Below, piece after piece: positions 35,327 through 47,030 of a DNA stretch of 64,000 bases (position 1 is the first letter of the stretch; every line of letters starts with the position of its first letter). The stretch lies in NCBI GenBank assembly GCA_028583405.1, contig JAPTMU010000164.1, positions 4,413-68,412 on the forward strand, in the 5' to 3' direction. Under the pieces are notes generated by a model. That model searched no databases. It worked only from the letters and a program-made list of their open reading frames with translations, and was not told the DNA's origin. The DNA is from Pogonophryne albipinna (Eukaryota; Chordata; Actinopteri; Perciformes; Artedidraconidae). The position numbers and the translations under genes were made by a program.

Positions 35327-37205
35327 CTACACTATCTCAGAAGTTAAAGGGGTTAACTGGTATATATAGGGTACAGTGTCAAAGTTGAGAGTTTGGGAGA
35401 AAGCCTGATCCAACCCACTTAAGATAGAGTGCATAAGTATCACCAGGGGGTTCCCTAAGGTTTGATATGTTAGCCTATCGGGAGCTCTTCTTTCTCCGGA
35501 GGATCTTCTCAGTACCGTTTCCTCTTCATGAGAAGGGACAATACTTTCTGGCTGTGCGTTCTCTTCCCCATTTTCCGGTTGTATTCGGGCTACATAACTC
35601 ATTCTGGTTCACTGGAATGTGAGGGAGACTTTCCTCAGTTCCTACAATCTGATGCGGAGGTGAGTGCTGAATTTGGATTTCTTCCCAGTTTTCCTCAACT
35701 TTAATTCCATTGGGTTGGAATGCTGGAACTTCAGGATTGAGAGAAGACACATTAAAACTCAAATCCACTTCCTGACTCTCAGAGACACATTGGTCTTCCA
35801 TGTGAAAGTCTCTTTCAGCTTTTCTTTCAGTATGAGGGTCTCCTCCGAATCCACTATTCTCTTGTGTGATCGGGCTACTTTGTTCCTTGTCCATCAATGT
35901 GACTGCTGTCTCTTCCATCAGTGTGTCGTAGTGGGAGTAGTACTCAACTTCATCTTCCATGTGAGGCATTTCATCTTCAACCTCAGCGAGAGCTTCAGGA
36001 ACATCAGGAAGTGAAACTGTATTTGGTTCTTGTCTGGTTTTAGATTTTTGAGGGCATACCTGTTCAACAACAGACGGTAGAAATCCACAGGGCAAAAGCA
36101 AGTCTCTGTGTAACACTTTATCAGGTCCTCCTGTGTTCTCTGGCACCACGACATAGACAGGTGAGTCTTGGATTTGTTTAACCACAGTGTATATGGTTTT
36201 ACTCCAGCGATCAGCAATTTTATGTTTTCCCCTGAAACTGACGTTTCTTACGAGGACTCGGTCTCCTGCTGCCAGGGTAGATTCTCTTATTTTGTTGTCA
36301 TACCTCTGTTTGTTCTGAAAAGCATTTTTCCGACTATGTTCAGTAGCTAAACGGTAGCTTTCAGTTAGACTTTCGGTCAACTTCTTGACATACTCTGAAT
36401 GAGATAGTTTGGATCTCTCTGGACTCAGACCAAAGGCAATGTCAATTGGAAGCCTTGGCTGCCGGCCAAACATGAGTTGATAGGGAGAAAAGCCTGTGGT
36501 GTCATTTTTTGTGCAATTGTATGCATGAATGAGGGGTTGCACAAAATCCCTCCATTTGATTTTGTCTCCTTCTTCAAGTGTTCCCAACATTGCAAGAAGG
36601 GTTCTGTTGAATCTCTCCACAGGATTTCCACGTGGATGATAAGGTGTAGTCCTTGTCTTTTTGATGCCTAGAAGTAAGCAAAGCTCTTTGATCAGGGTTG
36701 ACTCAAAATCACGACCCTGGTCGCTATGCAATCGCTCAGGAAATCCATAGTGGATGAAAAAGTTGTTCCATAGAGCTTTTGCTACCGTCTTTGCTTTTTG
36801 ATCTGTTGTAAGAACTGCAACAGCATATTTTGTGAAATGATCCGTTATGACCAAGATGTCCTTGGTTCCTCTTCTATCTGGCTCAAGGGAAAGGTAGTCC
36901 ATGCAGACTAGCTCCAAAGGGCGGCAAGTTCTTATATTCACCAGTGGAGCATTCCTTTCAGCTCGTGCCTTTCTCCTGACACACCTCTCACAAGTCCTGA
37001 TTTTTTCATTGACATCTACGGCCATCCGTGGCCAATAGAATCGGGCACGAACTAAGTCAAGGGTTCTCTCCACACCCATGTGCCCAACAGCATCGTGGAG
37101 GCTTTCAAGTGATGTTTTTCTCTGACTCTTTGGAAGGACAAGCTGATAGGAAGGTTCTCCTTGGCTGATGCGTTTTCTGTATAAGACTCCATCGATCATG
37201 ACCAA
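35327..37205 (-). pseudogene. Ty3-like integrase and C-terminal extension
   Basis: The open frame 37205-35526 starts MIDGVLYRKR and has an HHCC zinc domain (HDAVGHMGVERT, then CERCVRRK). The catalytic core shows D (VCMDYLS), D (HSDQGRDF) and E (GNPVERFNRTL), so the D,D-35-E triad is intact. A long acidic C-terminal extension follows. The final conserved segment (GERRAPDRLTYQTLGNP) is in another frame (35602-35327), implying a frameshift at about 35526-35602. A further frameshift at about 37200 separates it from RNase H. Confidence 0.88.
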
Positions 37206-37876
37206 TTGGATCCAATACTCTCAACATCAGCTGGACTTCCTCTGTCTTCCCGCTGCCTTGTTCTGTATGTCAGACGGTTTCCTGAATTCAAGATGGCAAT
37301 TACTCTACTGATGATTTGATCTTGTCCCTGTTCACGTACCCAGTCTTCAAGTGACATTTGTGGCAATGTACAGGACCCAAGCACATCAGTTTGACGGAAA
37401 CCTGCTGGTATGGCAGTGACATCAATTGCCAGGCACTCAATAGGTACAGGCTGGATTGCTCCTGGATCTGCACCTGAAGACAACTGATGCCTCTGACACA
37501 CAGCCTTCACAGCTTCACTTGAGAAATCAGTTCCTTTGTCATTTTTCAGGAACTGAGCAATGAACCTCTCAATGCGGTTATCTTCATCCTCAGTACTGAA
37601 ATCCACTGTGTCTTGGTCATGAGGATGTGGACGTCTGGAAAGAGCATCTGCATCTTGGTTATTTTTCCCAGCTCTGTACTGGATATTAAAGTCAAAGCTG
37701 GAAAGAGCAGCCAACCAACGATGCCCTCCTGCATCAAGTTTTGCAGACGTCAATATATATGTGAGCGGGTTGTTATCTGTCATGACCATGAATTTTGCTC
37801 CATATAGATAATCGAAGAACTTCTCTGTAACAGCCCACTTAAAAGAGAGGAATTCAAGTTTATGTGCAGGATATCT
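37196..37876 (-). pseudogene. Ty3-like RNase H and linker
   Basis: Minus-strand reading after the TGA at 37879-37877 gives RYPAHKLEFLSFKWAV and FMVMTDNNPLTYIL, then DADALSRRP, all hallmarks of the Ty3 RNase H region. It is in frame with the RT block but separated from it by that stop. It ends near 37200 in a frameshift against integrase. Confidence 0.85.
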
Positions 37877-39836
37877 TCACTCACATTGGGAGAGTCCCCG
37901 GCTTGCATAGGCAACCACTCTCAATTTGCCTTCCTGCTCCTGATACAAGGCGGCACCAAGGCCATTGATGCTTGCGACGGTGTGCACAATGTATGGTTTC
38001 TTGGCGTCTGCAAAACCAAGAATAGGAGCTGTAGTGAGCATGTGAATGAGACTGTTGAATGCATCCTCGGATGCTGATGTCCATTTGTCATTGAAGGGCT
38101 TTTTGAAATCCACACACTTTGAGTTTCGGCATGGGTAGGTGGACTTTCGCTTTGGTGGCAGGTACCCAGCTGTTAAGTCATTGAGGGGTTTTGCAATTTT
38201 GGAGTAGTCCTTTATAAACCTCCTGTAATATCCAGCAAAACCAATAAAAGACTTGAGTTCCTTGATGTTATTGGGCCTGGGCCAGGTAGTAAGGGCTGCT
38301 ATCTTGGCTGGGTCCGTTTCCACACCTCTTTCTGAAACAACATGGCCTAGATATTTGACAGATGTCCTGAAGAATTGACATTTCTTTGGTGAAAGCTTTA
38401 AGCCATATTCCTTCAGCCTGTTTAGTACTCTCAGAAGTCGGTCCTCATGTTCCTCGAGTGTGGCAGAGAAAACAATGACGTTGTCAAGAAAGACTAAGGC
38501 TTCACTCAAGTTCATGTTACCCACACACTTTTCCATTACTCTTTGAAAAGTACTGGGAGCATTCGTTACTCCCTGCGGCATTCTGTTAAACTCCCAGAAT
38601 CCCATAGGTGTCACAAAAGCTGTCTTGAACTTGTCTTCCTCCTCCATCTCCACCTGATAATAGCCAGATTTAAGATCCATAATAGAGAACCACTTGGACC
38701 CTATTAAGGCTGAGAAAGCTTCCTCAATGTTGGGCAAAGCATATGCATCTTTGATGGTTTGTCGGTTCAGTTTACGGTAGTCGATGCACAACCTGATTTC
38801 ACCATTCTTTTTCTTCACCATTCTTTTTCTTCACCACAACAATTGGAGAAGCAAAGGGGCTCTCTGATTCACGGATTATGTTAGCTTCTTGAAGTTCTTT
38901 TAAATGAAGCCTGACAGCCTCATAATCAGAAGGATGGATAGGTCTGGGTCTTTGTTTAAAGGGAGATGGGTCTGAAAGGCGGATTCGATGTTTGATCTCA
39001 GTAGTATGACCATAGTCGAGATCACTATGTGCAAAGGCTTCTGACGCTGAATTTAACTTCTTGGTGATTCTCTCCTTCCACTCTTCAGACAAAGGAGAGT
39101 CAGCAAAGTCAAAGGTAAGTTTACTAGAATCAGATACATTCATAGCGTTGCAGGTTGCAGAAGCTGATGCAGGATGAGATGGTTCACTTGATGTAGCTTT
39201 AGCATCATGTGATGGCAATGATGACATAGCTTTGGTAAGAGAGAGCTCAGCAATGATGTGACCTGCAGGTACTGTGATGTCCCTTGCAGTCTCATTTTTT
39301 ACCAGAACAGGCACCTTGAAGGATGGACATGATGGACTTGTCATGATGTAACTGCAAAAGAAGAGACCACCAGGTAAGTTTGACTGAGGGGGCTCATCCA
39401 AGAGTGTCACATCAGCTGCTACAGGGACATGTCTGGCATATCCTGTTAGAGCCACCCTCTCTCCTGCGGGAATGGTGATGCACTTTTTGCTCTGCAGCTT
39501 CACAGTCCCAACTCTGCCATTTTGTTGATGTATTTTGTATCTCTGATATAGATGTTTCACCAGTTGGAAACAATGGCTGGCTCTGGAACTATACTTTCCA
39601 AACTTGTTCTGTGCACACTTTGCATACACAGGGTCCAGTGTATTAGTGCCTATCAACAAAGGAACATCCATGTTTGTTCTATGATCAGGCACAACAAGTG
39701 CAAGAGTAACAACTCTTTCAGCCTTCCCCATGACATCCTCTGGAAAATGGATGTTAGCTTGGACATACCCCAGATAAGGCACTTCTTGACCACCAGCGCC
39801 CTCTATGTCCAAAAGATCCTGAATAGGGAAGATTGG
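37877..39836 (-). pseudogene. Ty3-like reverse transcriptase, broken, FLDN active site
   Basis: The upstream half (39836-38799) carries the protease C-terminal region and the RT entry (RPRPIHPSDYEAV, SPFASPIVVVKKKNGE). A 16-bp tandem duplication at about 38805-38836 shifts the frame, after which RT continues (EIRLCIDYRKLN, MPQGVTNAPSTFQ). The metal-binding box reads VFLDNVIVFS (codon 38480-38482 is AAC), whereas active RTs have two adjacent aspartates here. The segment ends with YASRGLSQCE and a TGA at 37877-37879. Confidence 0.88.
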
Positions 39837-40070
39837 TCAATGTGAGAGATGGTTTTCATGAAATGACTTTGAAATTGTAGTCACTTGGGAACCGGAATCA
39901 AGAAGGCTTACACACTGAACTCCTTCAATAGTGACAGTTGCTGTACACTTGGGGCCTATCAATCCTCTTGGAAGAAGAACATCAGATGACTGAGTTGAAG
40001 AATTATTTTTTACTGGTAACTGTTTCTCTTTCTTGTATGGGACATTTCAGTTCATCACTGGGTGCAGTTA
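39837..40070 (-). pseudogene. Ty3-like aspartic protease active-site segment
   Basis: The minus strand encodes VQCVSLLDSGSQVTTI (active-site D-S-G at about 39900-39890), typical of retropepsin-like proteases. An in-frame TGA at 39839-39837 separates it from the downstream protease/RT frame starting at 39836. The segment follows the zinc-knuckle end of gag. Confidence 0.75.
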
Positions 40071-41627
40071 TTCCCTCCACTGCGACCCGGTCCAGTTTAA
40101 ATGGCCGAATTTGCTCTCCCATTCCTTTTGCCTTGCCTTCAACTCATTGTATTTCTGATCTACCAAGGGTTTATCTGGTGGATTTTCGCAATGTCTTGCT
40201 ATGTGGCCATCATTGCCACATTTAAAACAGAACCAAGCCCTTGGCCTGGGAGGATGAGTTTCTGCTAGCTGCGCTTGAAGATCTGCTGCTGCTTTAGCAC
40301 GGGGATATTCCTGGGCTGGATTTGGGTTGTTAGAGTATTGCTGTGTTCTTTGATCTTCCTTCTTGCTAAGCTGCATTTTTAGTTCAGCCACCTGCTTCCT
40401 TAAATCTTCTGTTTCTGTCATGTACTTATGGAGTACATTAGCATTTGCATCATAAGGAAAAACCTCTGGCACAAGCTGCATATTTACAGATGATTTTGTT
40501 CCCCCAAAATGACGATGCATACGATCAAGCTTAGAAGCTCTCCTATCTTCTTCTGTACGCAACTGCAGTAAGAAGTCTGAAAAGTCAGGTGGTGTTGCAG
40601 AGTTAATTTCTTGCTGTAATGCCAGAAGAAGTGACTGATCCCAACATCCACGACAATGCTTCTGCATTTAAAATGCCACCTCTCTGTATAGCTGTGTTCA
40701 GCAATGCTTGCAGTCGCTGCAGAAACTCAGAGGCTTTCTCTCCTGTGTTTTGTTGTGTGCCAAGAATCCTTGCAAAGATCTCTTCCCCATCCTCAACTAA
40801 CCCATATGCTGAGTCGAGAAGTTTGACATAATCACGGGGAGTTGCATATGGACCTAGCTGTCTTACTAAGCTAGAAGTGGGTGGAAGCAGGCTCTCCAAA
40901 ATCTTACGTCGCTGGATATCAACAGTGGGGTTATCATGCATCATAAGCTCCACATGGAGAGACCATGTCTCAAAGTCCACTTCATTTGGGGGCTTAGGAT
41001 CTCTTCCTGAGAAAGGACGAAGCCATTTGGATCCTGGATTTGATGCATTGGAGCCATCATTCTTAATAACATGCTCTACGATGATCCTTTGAATCTCAGG
41101 GGGATTGATAATGCCGTTGTCTGATGCTGCTTTGTTGAATGAATGAGCTTGCTGCAATGATTTTGTCCTACCTCTAGCTTTTGAGGAAGTTCTGGAGAAG
41201 CACCTTGAGTAAGCTTGGTGTGTCTGCGTATCAAAGGAGTCCTACTGTCATCAGAGTCTGCATCACTCTCAGAGACTGAGCTGTCATTCTGATGCAAGAG
41301 TTCTGCACGCACTGTGGGTGTGGTTTTCTTAGGGTTCTGTGACGTTTTGTAAGCTCCATCTACATGCCACATAATCTCAGGGTCTGCTATACTTGGGAAA
41401 CACTGTGGAAGGCTAGGTACTAGGTCTAGAAAAGATTCCTCAGACTCAAATTCCACTAAAGCTTTAACACCACTGCCTTGCCCTGTCTGCCTCACCCTTA
41501 GCACTTTGTTAACCGGCCCAAAGGGTAAACAGAATTCAGCAATCTGGTCATCAGTATCTGTTGCTGTAATACCTTCAATATACACAGACTTCTTAACATC
41601 AACACCATATTCTTGCTCAGATGTCAT
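40068..41627 (-). pseudogene. PNMA-like gag of the Ty3-like element
   Basis: The N-terminal part (41627-41157; MTSEQEYGVDVKKSVYIEGI) looks like a small RRM-like fold. The capsid region (41157-40640) reads WLRPFSGRDPKPPNEVDFE, ILESLLPPTSS, EKASEFLQRLQALL and IQRGGI, resembling the capsid of vertebrate PNMA proteins. The C-terminal part (40667-40068) has a coiled-coil stretch and one CCHC zinc knuckle (CFKCGNDGHIARHC). Three different frames are used, so frameshifts lie near 41120-41157 and 40640-40667. Gag would assemble capsids and bind RNA; this copy cannot. Confidence 0.82.
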
Positions 41628-41769
41628 AGTTAAATGAATTGATAAACAGTTTCTAAACAGACGAGAAATTTGAATAACAGATTAAGAAAAGAAAAATGAG
41701 TGTATGAATTAACATATCTACCAGCAAACAATGTAAAATGTTTTTCCAATTATTCAATTCAAACTACTT

Positions 41770-41787
41770 CTCCTGGCTAGCTCGCCA
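41770..41787 (-). promoter_or_regulatory. Candidate primer-binding site of the Ty3-like element
   Basis: On the minus strand this begins TGGCGAGCTAGCCAGGAG, starting with TGG as expected from pairing with a tRNA CCA end. It lies five bases inside the 5' LTR edge. The tRNA is not identified. Confidence 0.5.
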
Positions 41788-41792
41788 AATAA

Positions 41793-44700
41793 TGTAACAC
41801 TTCTATGTACTAGGTTGCTTTCAATGAGGAGTAGAAGATAATATAAATAGAAAAAACAATATCAAATTAATATAGCCGGCATTTTATTAAACATTCATAC
41901 AACACTTTCACAAACCCCTCATCCACCCCAGTGAAACCCAATCTGCTATCATGGACAAAACAACATTAATCGTCTGTAGTTTCTCTCTATCTGGTAATCC
42001 AATGACCATCAGTCCTTTCTCTGGTGAGTAGAATCCTTTAGAATCCTTTTTCTGGTGAGTAGAATCCTTTAGAGTCCTTTTTCTGGTGAGTAGAATCCTT
42101 TAGAGTCCTTTCTCTGGTGAGTAGAATCCTTTAGAGTCCTTTCTCTGGTGAGTAGAATCCTTTAGAATCCCTTTTCTGGTGAGTAGAATCCTTTAGAATC
42201 CCTTTTCTGGTGAGTAGAATCCTTTAGAGTCCTTTCTCTGGTGAGTAGAATCCTTTAGAATCCTTTTTCTGGTGAGTAGAATCCTTTAGAATCCTTTTTC
42301 TGGTGAGTAGAATCCTTTAGAGTCCTTTCTCTGGTGAGTAGAATCCTTTAGAATCCCTTTTCTGGTGAGTAGAATCCTTTAGAATCCTTTTTCTGGTGAG
42401 TAGAATCCTTTAGAGTCCTTTCTCTGGTGAGTACAATCCTTTAGAATCCTTTCTCTGGTGAGTAGAATCCTTTTTCTGGTGAGTAGAATCCTTTAGAATC
42501 CTTTCTCTGGTGAGTAGAATCCTTTCTCTGGTGAGTAGAATCTTTTAGAATCCTTTCTCTGGTGAGTAGAATCCTTTAGAATCCTTTATCTGGTGAGTAG
42601 AATCCTTTAGAATCCTTTCTCTGGTGAGTAGAATCCTTTAGAATCCTTTCTCTGGTGAGTAGAATCCTTTAGAAACATTTCTCTGGTGAGTAGAATCCTT
42701 TTTCTGGTGAGTAGAATCCTTTCTCTGGTGAGTAGAATCCTTTAGAGTCCTTTCTCTGGTGAGTACAATCCTTTAGAATCCTTTCTCTGGTGAGTAGAAT
42801 CCTTTTTCTGGTGAGTAGAATCCTTTAGAATCCTTTCTCTGGTGAGTAGAATCCTTTAGAATCCTTTCTCTGGTGAGTAGAATCCTTTAGAATCCTTTAT
42901 CTGGTGAGTAGAATCCTTTAGAATCCTTTATCTGGTGAGTAGAATCCTTTAGAATCCTTTCTCTGGTGAGTAGAATCCTTTAGAATCCTTTCTCTGGTGA
43001 GTATAATCCTTTAGAATCCTTTCTCTGGTGAGTATAATCCTTTAGAATCCTTTCTCTGGTGAGTAGAATCCTTTAGAATCCTTTCTCTGGTGAGTATAAT
43101 CCTTTAGAATCCTTTCTCTGGTGAGTAGAATCCTTTAGAATCCTTTCTCTGGTGAGTAGAATCCTTTAGAGTCCTTTCTCTGGTGAGTAGAATCCTTTAG
43201 AGTCCTTTCTCTGGTGAGTAGAATCCTTTAGAATCCTTTATCTGGTGAGTAGAATCCTTTAGAATCCTTTATCTGGTGAGTAGAATCCTTTAGAATCCTT
43301 TCTCTGGTGAGTAGAATCCTTTAGAATCCTTTTTCTGGTGAGTAGAATCCTTTCTCTGGTGAGTAGAATCCTTTAGAATCCTTTCTCTGGTGAGTATAAT
43401 CCTTTAGAATCCTTTCTCTGGTGAGTATAATCCTTTAGAATCCTTTCTCTGGTGAGTAGAATCCTTTAGAATCCTTTAGAGTCCTTTCTCTGGTGAGTAC
43501 AATCCTTTAGAATCCTTTCTCTGGTGAGTAGAATCCTTTTTCTGGTGAGTAGAATCCTTTAGAATCCTTTCTCTGGTTAGTAGAATCCTTTAGAATCCTT
43601 TCTCTGGTGAGTAGAATCCTTTAGAATCCTTTCTCTGGTGAGTAGAATCCTTTAGAATCCTTTTTCTGGTGAGTAGAATCCTTTAGAATCCTTTTTCTGG
43701 TGAGTAGAATCCTTTTTCTGGTGAGTACAATCCTTTAGAATCCTTTCTCTGGTGAGTAGAATCCTTTTTCTGGTGAGTAGAATCCTTTAGAATCCTTTTT
43801 ATGGTGAGTAGAATCATTTAGAATCCTTTTTCTGGTGAGTAGAATCCTTTAGAATCCTTTCTCTGGTGAGTAGAATCCTTTAGAATCCTTTCTCTGGTGA
43901 GTAGAATCCTTTAGAGTCCTTTCTCTGGAGAGTAGAATCCTTTAGAATCCTTTCTCTGGAGAGTAGAATCCTTTAGAGTCCTTTCTCTGGTGAGTAGAAT
44001 CATTTAGAGTCCTTTTTCTGGTGAGAAGAATCATTTAGAATCCTTTTTCTGGTGAGTAGAATCCTTTAGAGTCCTTTTTCTGGTGAGTATAATCCTTTAG
44101 AATCCTTTTTCTGGTGAGTAGAATCCTTTAGAATCCTTTCTCTGGTGAGTAGAATCCTTTAGAATCCTTTTTCTGGTGAGTAGAATCCTTTAGAATCCTT
44201 TTTCTGGTGAGTAGAATCCTTTAGAATCCTTTCTCTGGTGATTAGAATCCTTTCTCTGGTGAGTAGAATCCTTTAGAATCCTTTTTCTGGTGAGTAGAAT
44301 CCTTTAGAGTCCTTTCTCTGGTGAGTAGAATCCTTTAGAATCCTTTCTCTGGTGAGTACAATCCTTTCTCTGGTGAGTAGAATCCTTTAGAATCATTTCT
44401 CTGGTGAGTAGAATCCTTTTTCTGGTGAGTAGAATCCTTTAGAATCCTTTCTCTGGTGAGTAGAATCCTTTAGAATCCTTTCTCTGGTGAGTAGAATCCT
44501 TTAGAATCCTTTCTCTGGTGAGTAGAATCCTTTAGAATCCTTTATCTGGTGAGTAGAATCCTTTAGAATCCTTTCTCTGGTGAGTAGAATCCTTTAGAAT
44601 CCTTTCTCTGGTGAGTAGAATCCTTTTTCTGGTGAGTAGAATCCTTTCTCTGGTGAGTAGAATCCTTTAGAATCCTTTCTCTGGTGAGTAGAATCCTTTA

Positions 44701-46428
44701 GAATCCTTTCTCTGGTGAGTACAATCCTTTAGAATCCTTTCTCTGGTGAGTAGAATCCTTTTTCTGGTGAGTAGAATCCTTTAGAATCCTTTCTCTGGTT
44801 AGTAGAATCCTTTAGAATCCTTTCTCTGGTGAGTAGAATCCTTTAGAATCCTTTCTCTGGTGAGTAGAATCCTTTAGAATCCTTTTTCTGGTGAGTAGAA
44901 TCCTTTAGAATCCTTTTTCTGGTGAGTAGAATCCTTTTTCTGGTGAGTACAATCCTTTAGAATCCTTTCTCTGGTGAGTAGAATCCTTTTTCTGGTGAGT
45001 ACAATCCTTTAGAATCCTTTCTCTGGTGAGTAGAATCCTTTAGAATCATTTCTCTGGTGAGTAGAATACTTTAGAATCCTTTCTCTGGTGAGTAGAATCC
45101 TTTAGAATCCTTTCTCTGGTGAGTAGAATCCTTTAGAATCCTTTCTCTGGTGAGTAGAATCCTTTAGAATCCTTTCTCTGGTGAGTAGAATCCTTTAGAG
45201 TCCTTTCTCTGGTGAGTAGAATCCTTTAGAGTCCTTTCTCTGGTGAGTAGAATCCTTTAGAATCCTTTTTCTGGTGAGTAGAATCCTTTAGAATCCTTTC
45301 TCTGGTGAGTAGAATCATTTAGAATCCTTTTTCTGGTGAGTAGAATCCTTTAGAATCCTTTTTCTGGTGAGTAGAATCCTTTAGAGTCCTTTCTCTGGTG
45401 AGTATAATCCTTTAGAATCCTTTCTCTGGTGAGTAGAATCCTTTAGAGTCCTTTTTATGGTGAGTAGAATCCTTTAGAATCCTTTTTCTGGTGAGTAGAA
45501 TCCTTTAGAGTCCTTTCTCTGGTGAGTATAATCCTTTAGAATCCTTTCTCTGGTGAGTATAATCCTTTAGAATCCTTTTTCTGGTGAGTAGAATCCTTTA
45601 GAATCCTTTCTCTGGTGAGTAGAATCCTTTAGAGTCCTTTTTCTGGTGAGTAGAATCCTTTAGAATCCTTTCTCTGGTGAGTAGAATCCTTTAGAATCCT
45701 TTTTCTGGTGAGTAGAATCCTTTAGAATCCTTTCTCTGGTGAGTAGAATCCTTTCTCTGGTGAGTAGAATCCTTTAGAATCCTTTTTCTGGTGAGTAGAA
45801 TCCTTTAGAATCCTTTCTCTGGTGAGTAGAATCCTTTAGAGTCCTTTTTCTGGTGAGTAGAATACTTTAGAATCCTTTCTCTGGTGAGTAGAATCCTTTC
45901 TCTGGTGAGTAGAATCCTTTAGAATCCTTTTTCTGGTGAGTAGAATCCTTTAGAATCCTTTCTCTGGTGAGTAGAATCCTTTAGAGTCCTTTTTCTGGTC
46001 AGTAGAATCCTTTAGAATCCTTTTTCTGGTGAGTAGAATCCTTTAGAATCCTTTCTCTGGTGAGTAGAATCCTTTAGAATCCTTTTTCTGGTCAGTAGAA
46101 TCCTTTAGAATCCTTTTTCTGGTGAGTAGAATCCTTTAGAATCCTTTCTCTGGTGAGTAGAAGACAAAAACTGCAGCTACAAAAACTTCCGTCGGTTCTG
46201 CTAGTTCCTGGTTCCCCGCAGCATCAAAAATGCACATCATCAAACAATTTGAACACACACAGGGCCCACACTCAGCTGCCACTCATTGAGCCTCATTAAC
46301 AACCACACCTGGCCTGCTCTTCCTCTCCTCCCTCATATGCAGACTCTGCTGCACCAGCACTGCCCCGAGTGGGAGTTGCTGGTTATTACAGGGTGAAAAA
46401 ACTCACTGCATTATTTGAGTGTGTTACA
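41793..46428 (-). repeat. 5' LTR with 4.1-kb internal minisatellite
   Basis: It has the same plan as the 3' LTR, with array at about 42012-46162 (roughly 130-140 units). It carries variants not seen in the partner array, such as gtgagtataatcc and gtgagtacaatcc. It is about 590 bp longer than the other LTR, nearly all in the array. Confidence 0.93.
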
Positions 46429-46432
46429 CATA

Positions 46433-46570
46433 CACCCCCTTTTTCTGCCAACAACATATCTAGGGCCACTCTGTTCTGCAAAGACATCTGGCTGGTCTTG
46501 TCCAGTTGCTCATTTAGTCCCTTCAACGCGTCCATGGAGTGATTTATGAACCTCTGCTGATTGTACTAGA
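46433..46570 (-). pseudogene. Retroviral env TM fragment, ISD-like part
   Basis: Minus-strand reading shows a helical segment ending in the conserved LQNRVALDMLLAEKGG block that precedes the CX6CC motif in gamma-type retroviral TM subunits. It stops at the Ty3-like insertion site, which falls in the codon of the first cysteine. The upstream side is cut by the Tc1-like element. No surface subunit remains. Confidence 0.78.
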
Positions 46571-47030
46571 TATACACTGAACAAAAATATAAACGCAACA
46601 CTTTTGTTTTTACTCCCATTTCTCATGAGGTGAACTCAAAGATCTAAAACATTTTCTATAAACACAAAATAACCATTTCTCTCAGATATTGTTCACAAAT
46701 CTGAAAGAATGTGTGATAGTGAGCACTTCTCCTTTGCCGAGATAATCCATCCCACCTCACAGGTGTGGCATATCAAGATGCTGATTAGACAGCATGATTA
46801 TTGCACAGGTGTGCCTTAGGCTGGCCACAATAAAAGGCCACTCTGAAACGTGCAGTTTTGCTTTATTGGGGGGGTCTGGGGGGGTCCGAAAACCAGGCAG
46901 TATCTGGTGTGAGGGGTAGGGGTAGGGGTAGGGGTTAGGGTAATGTTGTGAATCGAGTGGCCTGTGTTCGTCGTCCATAACATACGCCTGCCCATACCAT
47001 AACCCCACCACCACCATGGGCCACTCGAGG
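46571..47030 (-). mobile_element. Truncated Tc1-like transposon
   Basis: It begins at a TA (agatatacactgaac) with a terminus typical of vertebrate Tc1-like elements (acaaaaatataaacgcaaca). Minus-strand translation at about 47020-46940 gives GGGGVMVWAGVCYG, close to the Tc1 transposase catalytic region. No right-hand TIR is found, so the 5' half is missing, possibly lost in the deletion that removed the ERV gag-pol. A ggggtagg-type short repeat (46911-46940) lies inside. Confidence 0.7.

Larger units (their letters stand above)
31239..46428 (-). mobile_element. Ty3-like LTR retrotransposon with giant LTRs
   Basis: This 15.2-kb element has LTRs at 31239-35284 (3') and 41793-46428 (5'). The LTR ends are inverted repeats (tgtaacac...gtgttaca), and the 4-bp TSD cata lies at 31235-31238 and 46429-46432. 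On the minus strand the order is gag, protease, RT, RNase H, integrase, which is the Ty3 order. A polypurine tract (GGGGGGGAGAA, minus) sits at 35285-35295 against the 3' LTR. A candidate primer-binding site is at 41770-41787 (ctcctggctagctcgcca on plus), five bases from the 5' LTR; I cannot name the tRNA. Several stops and frameshifts make this copy inactive. Confidence 0.93.

Noticed and set aside
31470..46162. Regular repeats resembling a CRISPR array
   Set aside because: Units are contiguous with no unique spacers, no cas genes are present, and the locus is vertebrate.
46905..46945. Telomere-like ggggttaggg stretch
   Set aside because: Only one TTAGGG-type unit occurs among ggggta repeats within a Tc1 fragment; it is too short for an interstitial telomere.
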